Positions 45,282 to 54,967 of a DNA stretch of 64,000 bases are shown one piece after another. Where the stretch lies: contig OY782506.1 in the NCBI GenBank assembly GCA_963677755.1, forward strand, positions 2,046,001-2,110,000, given 5' to 3'. This DNA comes from JAIOSF01 sp963677755. Its GTDB lineage: Bacteria > Campylobacterota > Campylobacteria > Campylobacterales > Arcobacteraceae. Positions within the stretch are counted from its first letter, which is position 1, and every line of letters starts with the position of its first letter. The notes beneath the pieces are model-generated. The model made no database searches. It was not told the DNA's origin and worked only from the letters and a program-made list of their open reading frames with translations. The translations under genes were made by a program, and so were the position numbers.

Positions 45282-45616
45282 GTTTTAAATCTTCTTTATA
45301 CATTGGCTTAACAGTTTTTTTGAGATCTTTTTCTTTTTTAGCAATTAAATATGCGAGTATAGCATCAGGTATTTTTATTTATTTATTTTTAGGATTGGCT
45401 TTTATCTTTATTTTACTCAGAGCGTTTACTTGGCAAAAAGCTTTAAAGATAACAGATTTGTCAATTGCATACCCTTTTACATCTTTTGTTCAAGTTATTA
45501 TTTTAATATATGCTGCCATATTATTTGATGAACAGATTAAATTTAATCATGTATTGGGAATCTGTGTAATGATTACAGGTTTACTATTTATAGCAAAGAG
45601 AAAATCATATGATTAA
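45275..45616 (+). CDS. SMR/EamA-type small transporter subunit 1 (ArnE/F-like)
   Basis: 113 residues with four predicted membrane helices. TTG start at 45275 with AAGGA nine bases upstream; the first codons overlap the previous stop. The strand around DLSIAYPF and the helix ending GICVMITGLLFI match small multidrug-resistance-like flippase subunits. A second copy follows at once, as in the ArnE/ArnF pair that flips undecaprenyl-phosphate-aminoarabinose. The lipid-sugar substrate is inference. Confidence 0.85.
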   Translation: MLSFKSSLYIGLTVFLRSFSFLAIKYASIASGIFIYLFLGLAFIFILLRAFTWQKALKITDLSIAYPFTSFVQVIILIYAAILFDEQIKFNHVLGICVMITGLLFIAKRKSYD

Positions 45617-45947
45617 TATATTAAGCTATGTCGTGATATTAGTGATTTTTAATACTGCGGGACAATTACTACTTAAAAATGCTACTTTTAATGTAAGACA
45701 TAAAAAAATTTACCTATTTATGGGTTATTCTTTATTTTTAATGACGATGGGGATTTCATTTTTATTATTAAAAATAATAGAACTTAAGTATTTTACTATT
45801 ATTATGAGTATAAATTATATTAGTGTAATATTGGCATCATCATATTTTTTTAAGGAAAAATTGAATTTAGAAAAAATTATCGGAATTTTAATTGTTGTTA
45901 TTGGAATTGTGATTTTTACATTGGATGTTTTTGATGATAACATATAG
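45609..45947 (+). CDS. SMR/EamA-type small transporter subunit 2 (ArnE/F-like)
   Basis: 112 residues, four membrane helices, 8-bp overlap with the first subunit. GQLLLKNA near the N-terminus and EKIIGILIVVIGIVIF at the end are family-like. The two probably form a heterodimer. It supports a lipid-linked sugar flippase for the GT2 at 40367. Confidence 0.83.
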   Translation: MINILSYVVILVIFNTAGQLLLKNATFNVRHKKIYLFMGYSLFLMTMGISFLLLKIIELKYFTIIMSINYISVILASSYFFKEKLNLEKIIGILIVVIGIVIFTLDVFDDNI

Positions 45948-46467
45948 AAAATTATTAGTTAGTACATATAGTCATATATGGAATATTATATTTATGTTAC
46001 TGGAACTATTCCCGTATTTAATTCGTTATCCTATATATAAAATTATGTTACATAAAATAGGAATTAATGTTCATATTGATTTTAAAACTTATTTTAGATT
46101 TCCTAGTCAAATATCAATTGGGTCAAATGTAAGCATAAATAGAGGTTGTAGCTTTTATCCAGGGTATAAAATAAAAGAGGCAACAATTACTATTGGTGAT
46201 AATGTTGCTGTAGGGCCAGAAGTGGCTTTTTTTGCAGCTGGACATGATATAAATGACATAAAACTCAAAGATACTGGTGCTCCTATTATAGTAGAGAATA
46301 ATGCCTGGATAGGTGGACGATCGGTAATTTTACAAGGAGTTACTATTGGCAAAGGTGCAATAGTAGCGGCTGGAAGTGTAGTTACAAAAAATGTTGATCC
46401 TTATACGCTTGTAGGTGGAACTCCTGCAAAATTTATTAAAAAAAGAGAAGTCGATGATAGCATTTAA
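45925..46467 (+). CDS. hexapeptide-repeat acyltransferase
   Basis: 180 residues, left-handed beta-helix from about residue 60, with repeats such as IGSNVS, IGDNVAVGP, IGGRSVI and IGKGAIVAAGSVV. Catalytic His in AAGHDI. The ending PAKFIKKR is typical of the LacA/CatB/WcaF branch. A hydrophobic stretch near residue 20-40 may associate with the membrane. ATG 45925 overlaps the SMR gene by 23 bp; ATG 45934 is a possible alternative. Likely O-acetylates a sugar residue. Confidence 0.88.
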   Translation: MFLMITYRKLLVSTYSHIWNIIFMLLELFPYLIRYPIYKIMLHKIGINVHIDFKTYFRFPSQISIGSNVSINRGCSFYPGYKIKEATITIGDNVAVGPEVAFFAAGHDINDIKLKDTGAPIIVENNAWIGGRSVILQGVTIGKGAIVAAGSVVTKNVDPYTLVGGTPAKFIKKREVDDSI

Positions 46468-47593
46468 CAAACCACCATATACTGGTAATGAAGAAAAATA
46501 TGTTTTAGAGTCTATGAAAAGTAGTAAAATTTCAGGGGATGGAGAGTTTACAAAGAAGTGTACAGAGTGGTTTGAGAAAAAGCTTAGATGTAAAAAAGCA
46601 CTTTTAACTACATCTTGCACACATGCACTAGAGATGGCAGCAATACTACTTGATATACAAGAAGGTGATGAAGTTATCATGCCATCATATACTTTTGTTA
46701 GCACTGCAAATGCTTTTGTTCTAAGAGGTGCTAAGATAGTTTTTATAGATATTCGCCCAGATACTATGAATATAGATGAGACAAAGATAGAACAAGCTAT
46801 CACAGATAAAACAAAGGCAATAGTTCCAGTTCATTATGCAGGTGTGGCATGTGAGATGGACACTATCATGGACATAGCAACTCGTCATAATCTATTTGTA
46901 GTAGAAGATGCAGCTCAAGGTATGATGAGTAGTTATAAAGGGAAAGCTCTTGGAACTATAGGGCATTTTGGTACATTTAGCTTTCATGAGACAAAAAACT
47001 ATACAAGTGCTGGAGAAGGTGGACTTCTTATTATCAATGATGAGAAGTTCATTCATAGAGCAGAAATCATCAGAGAAAAAGGAACAAACAGAAGTCAGTT
47101 TTTTAGAGGAATGGTAGATAAGTATTCTTGGGTAGATGTAGGAAGCAGTTATCTTATGAATGATGTAAGTGCGGCTTATCTGTGGGGAAATTTAGTATTT
47201 GCAGATGAGATAAACAAAGATAGATTAGATAGTTGGAATACATATTATCATGCCTTAAAAGATTTAGAAGTTAAAGGTTCGATAGATTTACCAACTATTC
47301 CCAAAGAATGTGTTCAGAACGCTCATATGTTTTATATAAAGGTAAAAGATATAAAAGAAAGAACAGCGTTGATAGAATACTTGAAACAAAATGATATTAA
47401 TTCAGTATTTCATTATGTACCCCTTCATTCTGCTCCTGCTGGAGAAAAGTTTGGAAAATTCTCTGGAGATGATAGATATACTATATCTGAAAGTGAGCGT
47501 TTGGTTCGATTACCCATTTACTTTAATATGAAAAAAATTGAACTAGAACTAATCGTTGACACAATATATAGATATTTTAAAAGGAATAAGTAA
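46454..47593 (+). CDS. wecE: dTDP-4-amino-4,6-dideoxygalactose transaminase (WecE/RffA-type)
   Basis: PLP-dependent DegT/DnrJ/EryC1 aminotransferase. I start it at ATG 46454 (379 residues; WecE is 376) inside the end of the acyltransferase gene. PLP-binding Asp152 in VEDAAQ and Lys181 in SFHETKN, the latter very like WecE. It should aminate a 4-keto-6-deoxy nucleotide sugar, probably TDP-linked. The TDP-glucose genes rmlA and rmlB are not in the window, so the substrate must come from elsewhere. Confidence 0.92.
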   Translation: MIAFNKPPYTGNEEKYVLESMKSSKISGDGEFTKKCTEWFEKKLRCKKALLTTSCTHALEMAAILLDIQEGDEVIMPSYTFVSTANAFVLRGAKIVFIDIRPDTMNIDETKIEQAITDKTKAIVPVHYAGVACEMDTIMDIATRHNLFVVEDAAQGMMSSYKGKALGTIGHFGTFSFHETKNYTSAGEGGLLIINDEKFIHRAEIIREKGTNRSQFFRGMVDKYSWVDVGSSYLMNDVSAAYLWGNLVFADEINKDRLDSWNTYYHALKDLEVKGSIDLPTIPKECVQNAHMFYIKVKDIKERTALIEYLKQNDINSVFHYVPLHSAPAGEKFGKFSGDDRYTISESERLVRLPIYFNMKKIELELIVDTIYRYFKRNK

Positions 47594-49869
47594 TGAAAAA
47601 AACCTTAACATCATTATATATAATTTTACCATTAACTGTTATATTGTTATTTGGACTAGCATATAGTGTATTGATATTACATAGTGTTCCAGATTATGAT
47701 GAATTAGCTTATGTAGTAGTAATTCAAAAAATTACAAATTTTTTAAGTAATTTTACATATTATGGCTTTGATTCTAGTTTATCGAATTTACCACTAGTAA
47801 AAACAAATATGCTTAATTCGTATGTATTGTCTGTTGTTGAGCTTATAATACCTCATAGTTTTGCTGTATTTTTATTACATACATTTTATTTGTTCTTTCT
47901 AATTTTTATACTACAAAAGTTTTTTGATAAAAAGTTTATTGCCTTAACTATTATCATTTTAGCAGGTAATTTTTATTTTATGAATTTATATGGAACATTT
48001 GTCAGTGAGTACAGTGTTGGTATTTTACTGATATGTATAACTGTATTATCTTTTTTCGACCATAACTCCAATAATAGTAAATGGCTAAGCTTCACTCTTG
48101 TCTTATTTCTCTTGACAAGAGTTATTAATCTTATATTTGTAGCAGGTTTTTTAGGTATTTTACTGTTGTTCTATTTTTTATTTGAAAATAAAGAGTATAT
48201 AAAAAATGTATTTAAAAGTTATTTTTATGCTTTAGTTATAGCATCTCCTTTTTTCTTACCTATTATTCCTTTCTATATAGATAGAATTTATAATCGTGTA
48301 TTAAAACAAACAGGTGTATCTGAGAATTGGAGAGCTATGAGTGGAATAGAATCAAAACTTGACATTCCACTATATATTTTTAATACTACAACGCATTACA
48401 ATTCTTATTTACTTATTAGCTCTTTTATTTTATCTATAATATTTTTATTTTCATTTAGACAAAATAAGCAAAAAATAAAAGAGTTTTTAGCTATATTTTT
48501 GACATTATTAATGGTTCTGTTCGCATTCTCAAATGCAAACAGTTCACATCCGTTATTGGTATTTTGGTTTTATTCAATATTGTCATTACTAACAGTTTTT
48601 GTTTTATTTAATCTAATCAAAAATTATAAAATTATTTATAATAGTATATATATTTTAACTCTTGCTTATCTTATTTATATATCTTTTCATAATTATTCAC
48701 AAAACTATTTATATCATTCCAATAAAGATGATGTTTATCAAATATCTAAAACACTAGCTAAGGAGTTAAATAGCATTTCAAACGAATTAGTTTTTACAAA
48801 TTATGGTGGAATCGGATCATTAGATTTAGCTGGTATTAATCTGAACACTAGGCATAAAAAAACCGGATTTAGAGTTGACAAAATGAGCTTTGATAAGAAT
48901 GAAAGTTATTTCATTGACGAGTTAAAAAATGCAGATATTTTACTACTTGCAAATAAAAATTTCTTATGGCAAGATTATTCAAAATTTATTAATATTAATA
49001 GATATACCAATAAAATATATGATTATGTTAATAAGAACTTTAAAGAACTTGGCTTTTTTAGATATAAGAAAGTATATTATTCTAATGATAAAGAGCGATA
49101 TTTTGAAATTTTTACTAAACCATATGCCGAGCTAATATTACCATATGAACACTATAAAGGAGACAGATGGTTAGGTGTAAATAATGTTATTAGACTTTTT
49201 CCAAACAATATGGACTTTTCCAATAAACAACTAGTGTTAGATGTTGAAGTACCATGCATAGAAGGAAATAAACCACCTTTTAATGCTAATTTATTAACTG
49301 AACATGATAAAGTAATAGATATTTACTACTCTGAACATTGTGGAGACAATAAAGTAGTTTTTGATTTGAATGACTATAACAGCACTTCTAAATTATTTTT
49401 TACATCAGAAAATGTATTTAAAACTCAACCTGCTTCATTTAAATATATCGATTGGATTACAGAACCTTTTTCTAGGAAAGGAACACCAGATCGTGTCGAT
49501 ACTAGAAAGTTGACATATTATTACAGAAGTTCTAGTATTGTAGATAAACATATTAAAAAAGTTAAAGGTTTTTATAGTGATGGCTGGGTAGAACAAGAAG
49601 CATTGATTAGAGCTTATAAACATAATAAACAGCAAACAATATATGGAGTAGTTCCAGTTGAAGCTTTAAGCTTGTTACCTATTAGTATTAGTATAAAATC
49701 AAAAGATATAGATGTTGTTTATAAAGTCACGCAAGTTGGTGATTTTAAAATTAATATTCCAGAAATAAAAGAAGATCAAGAGATGAAAATAACTACTGAT
49801 AAAAGTTTTGATTTGCCATCACCTGACACTAGAAATATATCGTGGAGACTTATTAAATGGGAAAAATAA
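47593..49869 (+). CDS. GT-C-fold-like membrane protein, possible periplasmic glycosyltransferase
   Basis: 758 residues. About 10-11 membrane helices cover residues 10-390; a large C-terminal periplasmic-type domain (about 400-758) follows. Just after helix 1 comes DYDELAY (34-40), an acidic Asp-Glu plus Tyr in the first outer loop as in ArnT and PMT-type GT-C enzymes. These use polyprenyl-phosphate sugars on the outer face. The sequence is otherwise not recognisable, so the call rests on topology and this motif. Confidence 0.65.
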   Translation: MKKTLTSLYIILPLTVILLFGLAYSVLILHSVPDYDELAYVVVIQKITNFLSNFTYYGFDSSLSNLPLVKTNMLNSYVLSVVELIIPHSFAVFLLHTFYLFFLIFILQKFFDKKFIALTIIILAGNFYFMNLYGTFVSEYSVGILLICITVLSFFDHNSNNSKWLSFTLVLFLLTRVINLIFVAGFLGILLLFYFLFENKEYIKNVFKSYFYALVIASPFFLPIIPFYIDRIYNRVLKQTGVSENWRAMSGIESKLDIPLYIFNTTTHYNSYLLISSFILSIIFLFSFRQNKQKIKEFLAIFLTLLMVLFAFSNANSSHPLLVFWFYSILSLLTVFVLFNLIKNYKIIYNSIYILTLAYLIYISFHNYSQNYLYHSNKDDVYQISKTLAKELNSISNELVFTNYGGIGSLDLAGINLNTRHKKTGFRVDKMSFDKNESYFIDELKNADILLLANKNFLWQDYSKFININRYTNKIYDYVNKNFKELGFFRYKKVYYSNDKERYFEIFTKPYAELILPYEHYKGDRWLGVNNVIRLFPNNMDFSNKQLVLDVEVPCIEGNKPPFNANLLTEHDKVIDIYYSEHCGDNKVVFDLNDYNSTSKLFFTSENVFKTQPASFKYIDWITEPFSRKGTPDRVDTRKLTYYYRSSSIVDKHIKKVKGFYSDGWVEQEALIRAYKHNKQQTIYGVVPVEALSLLPISISIKSKDIDVVYKVTQVGDFKINIPEIKEDQEMKITTDKSFDLPSPDTRNISWRLIKWEK

Positions 49870-51524
49870 ATAGATTTTATTTTATTTTATTTTCTATAAT
49901 TTCTATAATCATCATCATATTGTTAACGAATTATGCTTTAACTAAAAGTTCATTTTCTAAAAATATATTAAATCACTATGTGGATAAAAAGTTAAAATTA
50001 TTGGAAAATCGCAATCCTGATATTTACTTTTTTGGAAGTTCAACTACACACTATGGACTCTCAGCTAAGACAGTTGCTAATGAACTAAATAAGCTCAGCA
50101 ATAGTAATGATATTGATGTATTTAATTTTGGAACACCTAGTGCTTCCTTACTTGAACAATCATTTTTATTACAACACTTAATAGCTATAAATAAAAAACC
50201 AAAAGCAGTAGTTCTTCCCTACTTTTCTACAAGCGCTTTAAAGACGAATACTGGAACTTTTATATATTATCCTTCTTTATATATTTATCAAAAGTATCAG
50301 TCAGTCTATGACTACTTAGAGTTATATTATAAATATAATATTGATATAGATATAGTTGCAGAGTTAATTGTAGCAAAAAATTTTAAAGTATATTTATTTA
50401 GAAAAGATATAAAAAAAATCTTCAAGTGGTATCTTCAAAAAGGCTACATTAATAAAGCAAGAAGTAGTTTTAAAGGTACTAGTTACAATAGTAATTATTA
50501 TGGTGACCTATCTGCAAATCAAATAAAACCTTCACAGAATTATGAAAAAGTATATAATATGATGAATGGAAAATCTATTAAAAACCTAAATACTGCAGTA
50601 AACTTTAATGGGATGAAAGGTTTAAATAGAATTATAGATATATGTAAAAAAGAAAATATTAAAGTATATTTAACATATATCCCGAGTCAAATGGAATTTG
50701 CCTTAGGCTATAAAGATAGTGAGAATATAAAAAATAATATTTATGAAGCTAAACAAAATGCTAAATTATTTGCAAAAACAAAAGAAATCTATTTTATTGA
50801 TCCTACAAAAGAAATAGAGTTTAGCCCCTTAAATACTGCCGATAATTTTCATCTTAATAAATACACAGCAAAACTACTTGGGTACAATGTAGCACAGTAT
50901 ATAAACAAATTGCAAAGCTTTGATAAAAACAGTACTAAGTTAAAAAGACTTACTATTGAAGCAAGTGATGATTGGATTACAAAATATAAAATATTAAAGC
51001 AACTCAATGAAACAAAAGAACCGTATAAAGATAAACAAACACTTTATAAAATGTTTAAAGAAAATGATTTTGTATTTGAAGAATCTTTTAAAAATATTAT
51101 GCTAAATCCAACTCAGAACGATATTGATATGCTTATTGACATTGCATTTAAAAAGTATAATAAAAATGGCTTAGTTCATGTAGTAAGATATGTTTCTTTG
51201 ATAAACAGCCTTATTGAGATAGAATTAAGTACTGAACAAGAGAGTTTAATCATTAATTATTTAACTAAAATAAATATAAACATAGTCAATATTAAACTAA
51301 ATACAATACTAAAATTTTTACAAAATAGTAATAATGTAAATTCTAAAATATTACTAAAAAAATATCTTAGTCAAATTATTTTGAGTAATAAACTAAAAAA
51401 TGATCTTTCTCCATTGTTTTACAGTTATGACTTTATTAAAAACGATGAAGAGCTAAAGAACTTAATTTCAGAAAAAGACTTAAATAAAATAAAATCATTT
51501 ATTGATTCAGGAGTGATTAAATGA
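49857..51524 (+). CDS. membrane-anchored SGNH-like O-acetyltransferase partner
   Basis: 555 residues. One N-terminal membrane helix (about 6-25), the rest periplasmic. SGNH-type motifs: nucleophile Ser61 or Ser62 in FFGSSTTHYG, FGTPSAS as the block II region, and Asp329/His332 in DNFHLN. Such proteins (AlgJ/AlgX, DltD, PatB) transfer acetyl groups to polysaccharide after MBOAT export. Overlaps the MBOAT gene by 4 bp. The last 200 residues are a helical part that I do not recognise. Confidence 0.8.
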   Translation: MGKINRFYFILFSIISIIIIILLTNYALTKSSFSKNILNHYVDKKLKLLENRNPDIYFFGSSTTHYGLSAKTVANELNKLSNSNDIDVFNFGTPSASLLEQSFLLQHLIAINKKPKAVVLPYFSTSALKTNTGTFIYYPSLYIYQKYQSVYDYLELYYKYNIDIDIVAELIVAKNFKVYLFRKDIKKIFKWYLQKGYINKARSSFKGTSYNSNYYGDLSANQIKPSQNYEKVYNMMNGKSIKNLNTAVNFNGMKGLNRIIDICKKENIKVYLTYIPSQMEFALGYKDSENIKNNIYEAKQNAKLFAKTKEIYFIDPTKEIEFSPLNTADNFHLNKYTAKLLGYNVAQYINKLQSFDKNSTKLKRLTIEASDDWITKYKILKQLNETKEPYKDKQTLYKMFKENDFVFEESFKNIMLNPTQNDIDMLIDIAFKKYNKNGLVHVVRYVSLINSLIEIELSTEQESLIINYLTKININIVNIKLNTILKFLQNSNNVNSKILLKKYLSQIILSNKLKNDLSPLFYSYDFIKNDEELKNLISEKDLNKIKSFIDSGVIK

Positions 51525-52951
51525 TTTTTACAACTATCTCTTTTTGGATTTACTTCTTCACTGTTTATATATTATTTTTAGCTATTCCGTCAAGATATAA
51601 ATCATTATTTTTATTACTTGCAAGTTATTATTTTTATGCTCATGACAATCAAACAATGCTTGTTTTAATATTATTTTTGACATTTTTTGTTTATGTGATG
51701 GGCTTGTTAATAGCTAAAAATTACAACTCCAAAATTAAAAACTTTTTGTATTACTTTTCCATTTTTATTTTAGTTTTAAATTTGGCTTATTTCAAATACA
51801 CTTTTTTTCTTATTAATGTACTATTTGACATAGGTGTAGTCAGTGAGATTGGGGAAGGTACAAAAAATATTTATTTACCTCTAGCAATATCTTTTTTTAC
51901 TTTTGAGTTTATACATTATTTGACTGATATAAAAAGAGGAGATAAACCAATTAAAAACTATATTGAGTTTTCATTATTTCCTGCTTTTTTCCCGACTATG
52001 ATAGCTGGGCCTATAAAAAGATACCAAGATTTTACATCACAGTTACGATTAAAAAAATGGGATGTAACATTCGATAATTTTACTAAGGGTATATCATTTG
52101 TCATTATGGGTTCATTTTACAAGATAGCTGTTTCAGATAATATCTGTATGCCTATTGTCAACAAAGTATATGATAAGGCAATATTTAGTTCTAGTTATGA
52201 TACACTTGTTGCCATGGTAGCTTTCTCTTATCAGATATTTTTTGATTTTCAAGGATACAGTTTAATAGCAATAGGTTTAGCATTAATGTTTGGGATTAAA
52301 ATCCCAATTAACTTTAACTCTCCATATTTGGCTATAAACCCTTCTGATTTTTGGAGAAAATGGCATATTACTTTATCTCAATGGCTTAGAGATTATATAT
52401 TTATTCCGCTTGGTGGCTCAAGAGACACCTATATAAAAGTAGCACGAAATTTACTCATCACTATGTTAATAGGTGGTATTTGGCATGGAGCTGGATATAA
52501 CTTTTTGATTTGGGGATTACTTCACGGAATTGCTTTATCATATTATAGATATTTACAAATTTTAAAAGATAAATATCTTAACTTAAAAGAGATATTAGAT
52601 AAAGCTTATTTAAAAATACTCTGGATTGCTTTAACATTTTCTTTTGTTACTTTTACTTGGCTTTTTTTTAGACTTGATACTTTTGATAAAGCAAAAGCAG
52701 CTTTTTTATCACTCTTTGTTGGTACAAAAGACTTGGTAGTTCTTACTAACTTCGAATTTGTATCTATTATTGCTATATCTTGTTTTATATTTGGATGGAA
52801 CCTTTTTAAATCTATATTTGACAAGTATATAAATACAAATTCAACTATTTTTGAATTTACTAAACCAATTTTATATACATTTATTTTCATAGTTACTTTA
52901 ATAAGTGTTCCTGAAGTTTTTAATCCAATTTTTATTTATTTTAGGTTCTAA
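51521..52951 (+). CDS. MBOAT-family O-acyltransferase (AlgI/DltB-like)
   Basis: 476 residues, about 11 membrane helices. The catalytic His322 lies in GGIWHGAGYNFLIWG, and the upstream PSDFWRKWHITLSQWLRDYIF block is diagnostic. It carries acetyl groups across the inner membrane to the SGNH-like partner just upstream. Together they should O-acetylate the exported polysaccharide in the periplasm. Confidence 0.96.
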   Translation: MIFTTISFWIYFFTVYILFLAIPSRYKSLFLLLASYYFYAHDNQTMLVLILFLTFFVYVMGLLIAKNYNSKIKNFLYYFSIFILVLNLAYFKYTFFLINVLFDIGVVSEIGEGTKNIYLPLAISFFTFEFIHYLTDIKRGDKPIKNYIEFSLFPAFFPTMIAGPIKRYQDFTSQLRLKKWDVTFDNFTKGISFVIMGSFYKIAVSDNICMPIVNKVYDKAIFSSSYDTLVAMVAFSYQIFFDFQGYSLIAIGLALMFGIKIPINFNSPYLAINPSDFWRKWHITLSQWLRDYIFIPLGGSRDTYIKVARNLLITMLIGGIWHGAGYNFLIWGLLHGIALSYYRYLQILKDKYLNLKEILDKAYLKILWIALTFSFVTFTWLFFRLDTFDKAKAAFLSLFVGTKDLVVLTNFEFVSIIAISCFIFGWNLFKSIFDKYINTNSTIFEFTKPILYTFIFIVTLISVPEVFNPIFIYFRF

Positions 52952-52952
52952 C

Positions 52953-53714
52953 ATGATTAATTACATTATAAAAAACACTCTTTCAGATTATAAAAACAGT
53001 TATAAAAGTTCATTTTTAAGTTATAGCTGGGTGATTATTCATCCACTATTACTTTTGGCTATTTATAGTTTTGTATTTTCTACTATTTTACAACCACGAG
53101 TCGATCCTAACAATGGGATATCTTATACTGTTTATTTATCAGTGGCAATACTCCCTTGGATAATCTTCTCTACTGCCATATTGCAAGGAACTTTGAGTAT
53201 CTCAAACAATATTTATTTAATTAAAAAGCTAAATATTCCACTTTATGTATATGTGATAAAAGAAGTATTAGAACAGTTCTTAAATATGATTGTAGTTGCC
53301 GTGTTGCTTATAGCGTTTTTGTATTTAAATGGTATTGGTTTTTCTATGAAATGGTTTTTAGTAATTGTTCCTTTTATATCTCTTTTTTTCTTTGCTCTAG
53401 GTCTTAGTATGTTTTTGGCTAGTATAAATATATTTTTTAGAGATATAGAAAAAGCTATAGGGATATTGTTACAAATGATGATGTGGGTTGTACCTATTGT
53501 CTATCCTTGGGATATCGTGCCAGAGAATTTTCAATGGGTTATATTTTATGACCCATTGTTTTATTTTTTCAATGCAATTAGAGAGGTGTTGATATTTGAT
53601 CATTTTATAAATATGAAACATTATTTTGTAATGATTGTATCAAGTTTGTCGATGCTTTTGATTGGTTTATATACTATAAACAAACTTGAAAGTGATATAA
53701 GGGATAGTATATAG
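52953..53714 (+). CDS. wzm: polysaccharide ABC exporter permease (Wzm-like)
   Basis: ABC-2-type permease of O-antigen or capsule export. Started at ATG 52953 (253 residues), one base after the MBOAT stop; an in-frame ATG inside MBOAT is less likely. Six membrane helices. The N-terminal YKSSFLSYSWVIIHPLL and the later NIFFRDIEKAIGILLQMMMW and PIVYPW are typical. Directly followed by its ATPase. Confidence 0.95.
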   Translation: MINYIIKNTLSDYKNSYKSSFLSYSWVIIHPLLLLAIYSFVFSTILQPRVDPNNGISYTVYLSVAILPWIIFSTAILQGTLSISNNIYLIKKLNIPLYVYVIKEVLEQFLNMIVVAVLLIAFLYLNGIGFSMKWFLVIVPFISLFFFALGLSMFLASINIFFRDIEKAIGILLQMMMWVVPIVYPWDIVPENFQWVIFYDPLFYFFNAIREVLIFDHFINMKHYFVMIVSSLSMLLIGLYTINKLESDIRDSI

Positions 53715-54950
53715 ATGGAAAATGTAATTGTAGTAAAAAACTTAACCAAATCATTTAAATTATTTCATAACAATAAAGATAGGTTGCTTAACATCGTCCC
53801 ATTTATAGATAAAAAATTTGATAAGCATACTTCACTTGATAATATATCTTTTGATGTCAAAAAGGGTGAATTTGTAAGTATCATAGGGAAAAATGGAAGT
53901 GGCAAAAGTACACTTTTAAAAATACTTTGTGGAGTATTACAAAAAACAAGTGGTGAGTATATTGTTAATGGTTCAATAGTATCACTTCTTGAGCTTGGAA
54001 CTGGTTTTAATCCAGAGCTAAGCGGTAGAGACAATATAATAGCTTCTTCAAAGACTATGAACTTCGATATAAACTATATTTATTCAAAGATGGAGGAGAT
54101 AGAGACTTTTGCAGACTTAGAAGAGTATTTTGACATGGCTATCAAAACTTACTCTTCTGGCATGTATGTAAGACTTGCTATGAGCCTTTTTCTTCACTTA
54201 AATCCAGATATATTTATTATCGATGAGGCTTTAAGTGTAGGAGATATTTTTTTTCAACAAAAATGTTTTGCAAAAATAGAGCAGATGAGAAAAAATGGGG
54301 TGGCATTTTTGTTTGTAAGCCACGATATAAATACAGTGTTAAACATGTCAGATAGAGTACTACTACTTGACCACAGTAAACAGATATATTTTGGAGATAA
54401 GCATGAAGCGTGTAAGCTTTACTACGATAGTGATAAAAAACTATCAAATTCTCAAAATGAAATGGACGATATAGATGAAAAGTTTGATATTTCGGTAGAA
54501 AACAATATTTTAGATGGTAAACAACAAATTGTTCACAGAGCTGGAGCTACTGTAGACTCACTACAAATACTAGACGAATTTGGAAATCATACAATGCAAG
54601 TTGAGATGACAAAATCTTTGAAGTTTATCATAGGATATAAAGTAGAAAAAGTTTTAAATGATCCTGTTTTAGTAATTAATTTAAGAAATAATAAAAATTT
54701 ACTAATAACGACAGTTAATGTAGAACTGATAATTGAAAAAACTTTTTTAGAAATTGAAATTCCTTTTATGCTAGAAGCTGGTGAATATAGTTTTGATATC
54801 GCCATCTCCAATTATACAAGTAAAAATGGTGGTTATATGGCATTAGAATATCAGAAGCTTGGACCTATAATTGTGATGTTTGACTATTCAAAATACAGAG
54901 CAAAATATTTAGGCATAGTCGGGTTAGAAGTAAAATATAAATATTTATAA
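53715..54950 (+). CDS. wzt: polysaccharide ABC exporter ATPase with C-terminal carbohydrate-binding domain (Wzt)
   Basis: 411 residues. ATPase domain about 1-240: Walker A GKNGSGKST (58-66), signature YSSGMYVRLAM, Walker B IFIIDEAL. The H-loop follows in VSHDI. The extension at about 260-411 is the Wzt-C beta-sandwich, which in O8/O9a systems recognises the chain-end modification before export. This implies that the glycan is finished in the cytoplasm and probably carries an end cap, for which the methyltransferases downstream are candidates. Confidence 0.95.
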   Translation: MENVIVVKNLTKSFKLFHNNKDRLLNIVPFIDKKFDKHTSLDNISFDVKKGEFVSIIGKNGSGKSTLLKILCGVLQKTSGEYIVNGSIVSLLELGTGFNPELSGRDNIIASSKTMNFDINYIYSKMEEIETFADLEEYFDMAIKTYSSGMYVRLAMSLFLHLNPDIFIIDEALSVGDIFFQQKCFAKIEQMRKNGVAFLFVSHDINTVLNMSDRVLLLDHSKQIYFGDKHEACKLYYDSDKKLSNSQNEMDDIDEKFDISVENNILDGKQQIVHRAGATVDSLQILDEFGNHTMQVEMTKSLKFIIGYKVEKVLNDPVLVINLRNNKNLLITTVNVELIIEKTFLEIEIPFMLEAGEYSFDIAISNYTSKNGGYMALEYQKLGPIIVMFDYSKYRAKYLGIVGLEVKYKYL

Positions 54951-54967
54951 ATTAAGGATATAAAGAG

